Source: Saprospiraceae bacterium
GTDB lineage: Bacteria; Bacteroidota; Bacteroidia; Chitinophagales; Saprospiraceae
Assembly: GCA_020437045.1 (NCBI GenBank)
Contig: JAGQWV010000331.1
Coordinates: 1 to 11,901, forward strand
Length of the DNA stretch: 11,901 nt
Direction: 5' to 3'
The translations under genes were made by a program, and so were the position numbers. Below, in pieces: positions 6,824-11,901 of this stretch. The notes below the pieces were generated by a model, which was not told the origin of the DNA, did not search any database, and saw only the letters and a list, made by a program, of their open reading frames with translations. Position 1 is the stretch's first letter. Each line of letters starts with the position of its first letter.

Positions 6824-8244
6824 AACGTCAGATCATTTCCTTGGTGCGTTAGATAGTTTGGGTTAGAACGATTGGACAATAAGTCGACTACCCTATTCGC
6901 ATTCCAACCAGGTGGTTGAGTTATGGTGGTTTCTTCCAGATTCAAGCCCAGGTTAATGGCCACGATTATTATCCTCATTTGATATGTCCATTGCATGACT
7001 ATTAATTGGTGGCCCATTGCTTCTGGCTGAAGAAGTTTCCACGTTCCTTTTTTGAAAATTTCATCCTTTGTAATGTTTAATAATTGTTCATAAAAGGCTG
7101 CAGTGCACGAACAGGGTTGCGATGATACATCCAGATGAGTTTGGATGGGGCACGGACAGGATAGAGAGGAAAAATAGGTGCCCATTTGCACTGGATACCT
7201 GATCCTCTCCCCACTCCATTGACCATCATAGTGTAACCGCATTCCAGGCAATGTGCAAAACAAAACCGCTGCCGGTTTTACTTTTGTTTCTCCCAAAGCG
7301 GTCAATGAACGACTTTCGTCATGATTTTCAATAAATCGCACCGTTTGATTCTGATATTCCGAGTCTCCGGTCAAATGACGTCTCAAGTCATCAATTTGAT
7401 TTCGTTCGACAAAATCCAACATCTTCTTGTCGTAGGTATAGTCAAAGCCCATTTGATACAAACTCCACTCCGTATCCCAATAGGCTTCCGCAATAAATAA
7501 GAAATCTTTTTTTTGTTCTTTTATCGCAGCTGTAGCATTTACCCAGAAATTATTTGAATTTTGCCGCAAAGGGACCATGTTCCAGGTTCTGCTGAAAATC
7601 TCAGGTAAGATCAGCATTGCCATATCACACCTAACACCATCACAGAACGCAGAAATGTGTGACAGCCTTTTAATCATGAATTCATGAGTTTTCTCAGAAG
7701 CGTAATCAAGTTGAACGGTATCTGTCCAGGCCGGAAAATAAGGATCCTTGCCATGCGCAAAGAATTTGTTTCCCCTTTTAAAATAGGTAAACTGATCTTG
7801 CCTGTATTGCTCTTCCGTCACTTGAAGAAATATTTCCGGATGGGTTTCGATGAGTGCTGAGTCACCGTTAAAATGATTGGGTATAAAATCCAATATTAGG
7901 CGTAACCCAATTTCGTTGATTTGGTTCTTTAGCTTATTAAGATCATTTAAACTGCCCAAAGACGGATTGACGATGTAATCTTCAATAGCATAAGGAGAAC
8001 CAACAATATCTGATGGTCTCCAGTTTACGCTTACTCGGGAGTACTCATTGACCAGGTCTGGATGAAAACAATGTTTTGCCACCGAAGATGGCGTGGTCAT
8101 CCAGATACCCATCAACCAAATGTAATCTATTCCTTTTTCCTTCAAGTCTATCCAATACTGATCTGGTATTGCCGAGAATGTTGCCCCTTCTCCAAATTTT
8201 TTTAACCATAAACGAGTATTGATCTCATATACACTAGGGTACAT
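6781..8244 (-). CDS. GH13 (alpha-amylase family) glycosidase
   Basis: This 487-residue protein is a cytoplasmic (no signal peptide) member of glycoside hydrolase family 13, which acts on alpha-glucosidic bonds by a retaining mechanism. All four conserved regions are present: LILDFIPNH (116-124), DGVRCDMAM with nucleophile D207, LFIAEAYW with acid/base E253, and FIENHDES with transition-state stabiliser D309. The opening VYEINTRLWL and the YIWLMGIW stretch (41-48) mark a bacterial branch usually annotated only as 'alpha-amylase family'; hydrolase versus transglycosylase action and the substrate cannot be told from here. Residues about 410-487 form the usual C-terminal beta domain. Odd: CPC at 363-365 and CSC at 378-380 form a cysteine cluster in a loop before the C-terminal domain. 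It lies 73 bases after the alkaline phosphatase stop on the same strand, and that gap has no TAnnTTTG box, so cotranscription is likely. Confidence 0.93.
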   Translation of the reverse strand: MYPSVYEINTRLWLKKFGEGATFSAIPDQYWIDLKEKGIDYIWLMGIWMTTPSSVAKHCFHPDLVNEYSRVSVNWRPSDIVGSPYAIEDYIVNPSLGSLNDLNKLKNQINEIGLRLILDFIPNHFNGDSALIETHPEIFLQVTEEQYRQDQFTYFKRGNKFFAHGKDPYFPAWTDTVQLDYASEKTHEFMIKRLSHISAFCDGVRCDMAMLILPEIFSRTWNMVPLRQNSNNFWVNATAAIKEQKKDFLFIAEAYWDTEWSLYQMGFDYTYDKKMLDFVERNQIDDLRRHLTGDSEYQNQTVRFIENHDESRSLTALGETKVKPAAVLFCTLPGMRLHYDGQWSGERIRYPVQMGTYFSSLSCPCPIQTHLDVSSQPCSCTAAFYEQLLNITKDEIFKKGTWKLLQPEAMGHQLIVMQWTYQMRIIIVAINLGLNLEETTITQPPGWNANRVVDLLSNRSNPNYLTHQGNDLTLKLIPYKACILESY

Positions 8245-8317
8245 AATATTGGGTTTTTATTTATAGTGATTAGGACTTATGGCTCCGGAAGGCCTTTTCC
8301 TATGAGATGTTTAATAC

Positions 8318-9421
8318 CTACTTAACTTCAGTTGACAAGTGAATTGCCTCCAGTATTTTGTCATGTATTTCTGTATTTTCATATACGCCGGCAAACTTTT
8401 CACTTCCCGGACCGTAGGCGAAGACAGGCACCATGGTTGCTGTATGATCTTTCGAAATAAAAGAAACCTCAGGTTCACCTTTTTGGTTTTCACCCACAAT
8501 TGAAAACCCTCCTGTTTCATGGTCAGCGGTTACCACCACCAGTGTTTCACCATCTTTTTCAGCAAAATCTAAAATCTTACCAATTACCCCATCAAATTCC
8601 TTTATCTCCTCAATGACTAGCTCATCGACATTTGCATGACCACCCCAATCGATTTGCGATCCTTCGATCATGAGAAAAAAACCTTTGTCTGACCTTCTCT
8701 CCAGAAAGATCAGCCCACGTTCACAGGCCGGTTGAAAATAGGTTCTTCCTGCTGAATGGCTTAATGGTTCACTATCGGCAGAAAAATACGTGAATCTATG
8801 CTCAGGATTAATGTTGACATCGGTAATAGGACCATCGAGATAAGATTTTATAACAACATCCTTCTTTTGCAACTCGGCAATGAGATTCCGGTCGTCATTC
8901 GATCGTCTGTCAAAATATTCTTTTCCTCCACCGACGAGGTAATCAACATCTGTTTTAAGATAGTCTGTCGCAATTTCTTCATACATGCTTCTTTGATACT
9001 GATACGTGACAAATGCAGCAGGAGTGGCGTGCGTGACTGAACATGTAACCACCATACCAACCGCCCAACCCTGTGCTTTCATTATTTCCAATATGGATGG
9101 TGGTGCAGTGGTCTTTTCGTTTGTGCCAAACGTATTCTTATCGACTTTTACCCCTCGGGCCATTGCTGCCGCCGCCGCCGCAGAATCAGTAACCAAGGCA
9201 TCTTTACATCTTGTCTTCTGAAGACCTATATTATGAAATCTTTCCAATTGCAATCCCCTCCTGCTAGAATATAATGCTCCTGAAATCTGAGAAAGACCCA
9301 TACCATCTCCGATCATGAGAATCACGTTTTTAGGTTTCTTATGTCCTGTTGTGGTCTGAACAGAAGAAGTTGTAGTACAGGATAGTAAGAAGCTAAGTAG
9401 TATGAAGAGCGATAATCTCAT
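8318..9421 (-). CDS. PhoA-type alkaline phosphatase, lipoprotein
   Basis: This 367-residue phosphomonoesterase has a lipoprotein signal peptide (MRLSLFILLSFLLSC), with the lipobox cysteine at C15, so it should be membrane-anchored and face the periplasm or outside. The two-zinc plus magnesium site is intact: D39 in MIGDGMG, nucleophile S80 in VTDSAAA, H131 and T133 in THATPAAF, E253, D258 and H262 in EGSQIDWGGHAN, D300 and H301 in TADHETGG, and H326 in KDHTATMVPVFAYGPG. At the places of E. coli D153 and K328 it has H131 and W259, the combination known from several bacterial phosphatases other than E. coli. It is about 100 residues shorter than E. coli PhoA. A run of six alanines directly follows the catalytic serine and is written by GCC/GCG triplets (about 9166-9182). 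It is divergent from the CotH-like gene and precedes the GH13 gene. I see no Pho-box-like repeat in the 55-base upstream gap. Confidence 0.95.
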   Translation of the reverse strand: MRLSLFILLSFLLSCTTTSSVQTTTGHKKPKNVILMIGDGMGLSQISGALYSSRRGLQLERFHNIGLQKTRCKDALVTDSAAAAAAMARGVKVDKNTFGTNEKTTAPPSILEIMKAQGWAVGMVVTCSVTHATPAAFVTYQYQRSMYEEIATDYLKTDVDYLVGGGKEYFDRRSNDDRNLIAELQKKDVVIKSYLDGPITDVNINPEHRFTYFSADSEPLSHSAGRTYFQPACERGLIFLERRSDKGFFLMIEGSQIDWGGHANVDELVIEEIKEFDGVIGKILDFAEKDGETLVVVTADHETGGFSIVGENQKGEPEVSFISKDHTATMVPVFAYGPGSEKFAGVYENTEIHDKILEAIHLSTEVK

Positions 9422-9443
9422 GCGCTAAGAATATATTGAATAT

Positions 9444-9451
9444 TATCTTTG
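9444..9451 (+). promoter_or_regulatory. Candidate -7 box (TATCTTTG) for the CotH-like gene
   Basis: TATCTTTG is an exact match to the Bacteroidota -7 consensus TAnnTTTG. It lies 25 bases before the ATG at 9477, which would leave a short leader of about 18 bases. No TTG stands at the expected -33 distance (about 9422-9425), which falls at the start of the divergent phosphatase gene, so the call rests on the -7 box alone. Confidence 0.4.
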
Positions 9452-9476
9452 AACTTACTAATCTACCTAAAACAAT

Positions 9477-10505
9477 ATGTTTGGCGTTTACATCAGACTG
9501 CTTTTATTTTTTTGTTGTTTGGTGTATTCAGGCCAAATCAGCAGTCAAGACAGCGAAGAGAATAAGGGTAAAGAAACCCTTTTCGAACGATTAGCAGGGT
9601 GTACCGATCTGAAAGTGGTGCTGGAAGGACAAATTGATTCACTTATCATAATGAAAATGAAACCTTTCGAAACGAAGGGAAAAATGATATTCAGTTCTGA
9701 GGAATCGGAGTTTGAGATTCCGGTTAAAATATCTGTACGTGGAAAATTCAGGAGGCGTACTTGTGATTTTCCTCCCATTGCCCTGGATTTTCCCAAGGAT
9801 GACTTAAAAGAACTTGGTTTGAAGAAGGATGACAATTACAAATTGGTAACTATTTGTCTAGATCGACGAGATGCCCAAAATTATTTATTCCGCGAATATC
9901 TTGTGTACAAGATGTATCAGGAAGTTGAACCAACTGGATTTGGAGCGGTTCTTTTTCCCATTATTTACAAGGATACAGATTTCCGGAAAAACCGAAGAAG
10001 TTTTGCTGTACTTCTGGAAAGCAACGAAGAGCTAAAAGATCGATTAGATGGCAAATGGTGTGATTGTATGGGATTGAATATGGACTCCATCAATGACTAT
10101 TACCGGGAATTAGTGACCTTCTTTCAATATATGATCGGTAATAAAGATATGAATATGCATATAGAGCATAACGTCCGCTTCCTGGAAGGCGAGCAATATG
10201 TAAAAAAAGTACCTATACCTTACGATTTTGACTTTTCCGCTTTCGTTCGTGCACCTTATGCCTTCACCGATCAGTCAGTCACTTTTGATCGATCACCATT
10301 GGTAATGGGTAAAAATGCAGAACAACTAGATAAGGTTTTAAATCTCTTTCTGGAGAAGAAAGAACGGTTTTTTACAATCGTAGAAGAGTTTCGGCTCATG
10401 TCTAAAAAGCATAAGAAACAATGCTTGAAATTCTTAAGGGATTTCTATAAAATCATCGAAAGACCCAATTTTACCACAAGATATTTAGAGCAAAGGGCCT
10501 TTTAG
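9477..10505 (+). CDS. Secreted CotH-like (kinase-fold-like) protein of unknown function
   Basis: This 342-residue protein has a signal peptide (about 1-23, MFGVYIRLLLFFCCLVYSGQ). I do not recognise a named family with certainty. Visible landmarks follow the order seen in CotH and other atypical kinase-fold proteins: a beta-rich front with RGKFRRR (88-94), a helix with NYLFREYLVYKMY (135-147), IGNKDMN (220-226), EHNVRFL (230-236) and IPYDFDF (247-253). In CotH the matching motifs are a GN-D segment and a W-D-L-D metal-binding segment; here D224, N232, D250 and D252 are the candidate catalytic and metal-binding residues. C195 and C197 form a CxC. If the comparison holds, it could phosphorylate a surface protein or glycan, but it could also be a non-catalytic relative. 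It shares a 55-base divergent control region with the alkaline phosphatase gene, and its last 21 bases overlap the end of the MazG-like gene on the other strand. Confidence 0.8.
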   Translation: MFGVYIRLLLFFCCLVYSGQISSQDSEENKGKETLFERLAGCTDLKVVLEGQIDSLIIMKMKPFETKGKMIFSSEESEFEIPVKISVRGKFRRRTCDFPPIALDFPKDDLKELGLKKDDNYKLVTICLDRRDAQNYLFREYLVYKMYQEVEPTGFGAVLFPIIYKDTDFRKNRRSFAVLLESNEELKDRLDGKWCDCMGLNMDSINDYYRELVTFFQYMIGNKDMNMHIEHNVRFLEGEQYVKKVPIPYDFDFSAFVRAPYAFTDQSVTFDRSPLVMGKNAEQLDKVLNLFLEKKERFFTIVEEFRLMSKKHKKQCLKFLRDFYKIIERPNFTTRYLEQRAF

Positions 10506-10835
10506 TTTAGGATTACCTTGATGTCTTTTGGCATCCCGGTTGGATTTTTTCTCAATATTTTCCTTTAGGGCAGCATCGAGATCTATGCCAGACTGATTAG
10601 CAATACAAGTAATTACAAAAAGTACATCTGCTATTTCTTCCTTTAATTTGTTCTGTTGTTCTTCAACAGACAAATGATTTTTAAAGGATTGTTCTCCATG
10701 TATTCTCGCAACTAACCGGGCTACTTCTCCTACCTCCTCCATGAGTAAAATAGTATTGGTCTTGATGTCAAAATAGCGTACACCAACGGTTGTAATCCAT
10801 TGATCAACTTCTTTCTGCCAATCTCTTATTTGCAT
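10485..10835 (-). CDS. MazG-like nucleotide pyrophosphohydrolase
   Basis: This 116-residue protein is a single-domain, all-alpha NTP pyrophosphohydrolase of the MazG / RS21-C6 type. It should cut nucleoside triphosphates to the monophosphate and pyrophosphate, removing non-canonical or excess (d)NTPs from the cytosolic pool. The magnesium-binding EExxE lies at 33-37 (EEVGE) and the second acidic motif ExxD at 67-70 (EIAD, followed by VLFVITCIAN). The opening IRDWQKEVDQWI is a typical first helix. Its ATG overlaps the stop of dtd by one base (TAATG), implying translational coupling and expression as the last gene of the operon. The final 21 bases are also coding, on the other strand, for the CotH-like protein. 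The true nucleotide preference cannot be read from the sequence. Confidence 0.93.
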   Translation of the reverse strand: MQIRDWQKEVDQWITTVGVRYFDIKTNTILLMEEVGEVARLVARIHGEQSFKNHLSVEEQQNKLKEEIADVLFVITCIANQSGIDLDAALKENIEKKSNRDAKRHQGNPKLKGPLL

Positions 10836-11290
10836 TATTCTTTGAGTTTTGAGTCCAGAATAATTGTTACAGGCCCATCATTGCAAAGTTGGACTTGCAT
10901 ATCAGCAGCAAAAATTCCAGTTTTAATAGGTACGTGAGATTGAGCGGCGATATGTACAATAAACCTTTCATACATCCGCGTAGCAAATGAAGGGGCTGCT
11001 GCTTTTATAAAGGATGGTCGGTTTCCTTTTCTGGTGCTGGCAAAAAGCGTGAATTGACTAATAACCATTATTGCAGAATCCTGGATTTCAAGCACTGATT
11101 TATTCATCAGTGATTGGTCATCTGCAAAAATGCGCATATTCAAAATTTTTCTGGCCATCCAGTCAATGTCCTGCTGGTCATCCTCAGATTCTACAGCAAG
11201 TAGTACCAGAAGACCTCTTCCAATATTGGCATGAACCATTGCATCGATGGATACAGATGCTTCCTTAACTCTTTGTATTACTGCTCGCAT
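10835..11290 (-). CDS. dtd: D-aminoacyl-tRNA deacylase
   Basis: DTD removes D-amino acids (and glycine wrongly attached to tRNA-Ala) from tRNA, protecting protein synthesis from mischarging. The 151-residue length and start MRAVIQRVKEASV are standard. The two active-site motifs are present: SQFTL at 78-82 and NDGPVT at 137-142, which contains the Gly-cisPro pair (G139-P140) that excludes L-amino acids. RKGNRPSF (88-94) is also typical. Near the end GIFAADMQV has Ala128 where Gly is more usual (GxFGAxM), a small oddity. The gene starts 2 bases after the SRAP-like stop (TAA GG ATG) and its own stop overlaps the MazG-like start, so the three are one operon. There is no room for a separate promoter. 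Confidence 0.97.
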   Translation of the reverse strand: MRAVIQRVKEASVSIDAMVHANIGRGLLVLLAVESEDDQQDIDWMARKILNMRIFADDQSLMNKSVLEIQDSAIMVISQFTLFASTRKGNRPSFIKAAAPSFATRMYERFIVHIAAQSHVPIKTGIFAADMQVQLCNDGPVTIILDSKLKE

Positions 11291-11292
11291 CC

Positions 11293-11901
11293 TTAAAATA
11301 GAAGAGCTTGTTCATGCTGAGGTGGTTCATGTAAGACCTTACCATTAAAACCCTTGACAAATATTTTTTGAGACACAATATGGTTGGATAGTGGTTGAGG
11401 TAACGTTGTTTGTAACAATTTGATGACCTGGGTAACCGGTAAAAAGTCAAGCCACTTTAGTGATGTCTCGTGATCAAAAATAACCGGTTCTACATCGGAA
11501 AAATCTCTCAATGATTTTCGGGAAGGTCTTGTAATTAAGGTAAATCCAAAAGATCCATTCTTAGCTTTAAAGAAGATAGCAGGCAAAAACATTAACCCTT
11601 CTTCAGGCAAATAAACACGAATCGGTTTTCTATCTGAATTCTTCCAAGCATAAAAACTATCAGCAATAACTATTGACCTTTGAGTTCTGAATGAAAGACG
11701 AAAACTTGGTTTGACATGTACTTGCTTAAAATCAACAAAAGGAATGTTTATTTCGTCTGAACTCAGGCTTGATCCCCAATTTGCTTCAAGCATAAAGCCA
11801 TCAGGAGCAATTAACATATTGACCGGATCAAGCAAGTCAATATTGTAACTTTGTGTGATAGGACTTTTAGGCGGTGCCGTCGAAAAATAGCGTTCCTGGT
11901 G
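11293..11901 (-). CDS. SRAP-like (HMCES/YedK family) protein lacking key catalytic residues; 5' end outside window
   Basis: The frame is open from the right-hand edge to a TAA at 11293 (202 codons plus stop), so the N-terminus, including the expected catalytic Cys2, is not visible. SRAP proteins normally bind abasic sites in single-stranded DNA and form a protective thiazolidine crosslink. Recognisable landmarks are SYNI near the visible start, EANWG (MRWGL in the family), KPSFRLSFRTQRSIVIADSFYAWK (KPSFR...RRCLVPADGFYEWK in the family), and a closing PVIFDHETSLKWLDF. However, the catalytic Glu of GFYEW is Ala (GCT at 11647-11649), the NARAE segment before KPSF is replaced by VDFKQ, and the His-bearing HDRMP stretch reads FSDVEP. 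It is therefore probably a divergent, perhaps non-catalytic, family member. A TTG at 11835 is in frame but is not the likely start, because homology continues upstream. It is the first visible gene of the operon with dtd and mazG. Confidence 0.78.
   Translation of the reverse strand, partial: HQERYFSTAPPKSPITQSYNIDLLDPVNMLIAPDGFMLEANWGSSLSSDEINIPFVDFKQVHVKPSFRLSFRTQRSIVIADSFYAWKNSDRKPIRVYLPEEGLMFLPAIFFKAKNGSFGFTLITRPSRKSLRDFSDVEPVIFDHETSLKWLDFLPVTQVIKLLQTTLPQPLSNHIVSQKIFVKGFNGKVLHEPPQHEQALLF

Noticed and set aside
8285..8300. AAGGCCTT palindrome between the phosphatase and GH13 genes as a terminator
   Set aside because: It is a perfect palindrome with no loop and no following T-run on the minus strand; more likely chance, and the genes are probably cotranscribed.
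1..11901. Defence system, mobile element, CRISPR array or RNA gene
   Set aside because: Every substantial stretch is accounted for by the listed genes, gaps are at most about 120 bases, and no transposase, integrase, repeat array or tRNA-like fold was seen.

Overview
The window looks like chromosomal DNA from a member of the Bacteroidota, probably close to Saprospiraceae or a related environmental lineage. That placement is inferred from gene content and style, not from a database match. The supporting signs are a TolB-like propeller/outer-membrane-barrel protein of a Bacteroidota type, an OmpA protein with a secreted jelly-roll-like front end, a CotH-like secreted protein, near absence of Shine-Dalgarno sequences, candidate -7 boxes close to the Bacteroidota TAnnTTTG consensus, and a compact dtd-mazG pair. 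Coding density is very high: eleven genes, two of them cut by the window edges, and no gap longer than about 120 bases. I see no rRNA, tRNA, CRISPR array, insertion sequence, phage gene or integration site.

Layout. 1-2625 (minus): 875 codons of a large secreted protein with a degenerate peptidase-MA-like domain, a TolB/PD40-like propeller and the start of a probable outer-membrane barrel; its 3' end lies outside. 2710-3354 (plus): a glyoxalase-II-like metallo-beta-lactamase hydrolase. 5117-3369 (minus): an OmpA-family protein followed 9 bases later, in the same frame, by ribonuclease HII. 5236-6762 (plus): an ALDH7-type aldehyde dehydrogenase, probably for lysine catabolism. 9421-6781 (minus): a PhoA-type alkaline phosphatase lipoprotein followed by a cytoplasmic GH13 glycosidase. 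9477-10505 (plus): a secreted CotH-like, kinase-fold-like protein, divergent from the phosphatase. 11901-10485 (minus): a tight operon of a degenerate SRAP (HMCES/YedK-like) protein, D-aminoacyl-tRNA deacylase and a MazG-like nucleotide pyrophosphohydrolase.

How the genes relate. Most of the window is housekeeping arranged as divergent and convergent pairs. The clearest functional unit is the right-hand operon: three proteins acting on damaged or wrong building blocks (abasic DNA for the SRAP family, mischarged D-aminoacyl-tRNA, non-canonical NTPs), coupled by a 2-base gap and a 1-base overlap. The cell-envelope theme is carried by the TolB-like, OmpA, alkaline phosphatase and CotH-like proteins.

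I found no unmistakable new multi-gene system. The best leads are the SRAP-like protein that has lost the catalytic Glu and other active-site motifs, the CotH-like protein paired with the phosphatase, the TolB-like protein with a dead metalloprotease motif, a CxC...CxC cysteine cluster in the glycosidase, and a 14-base direct repeat across a convergent gene junction.
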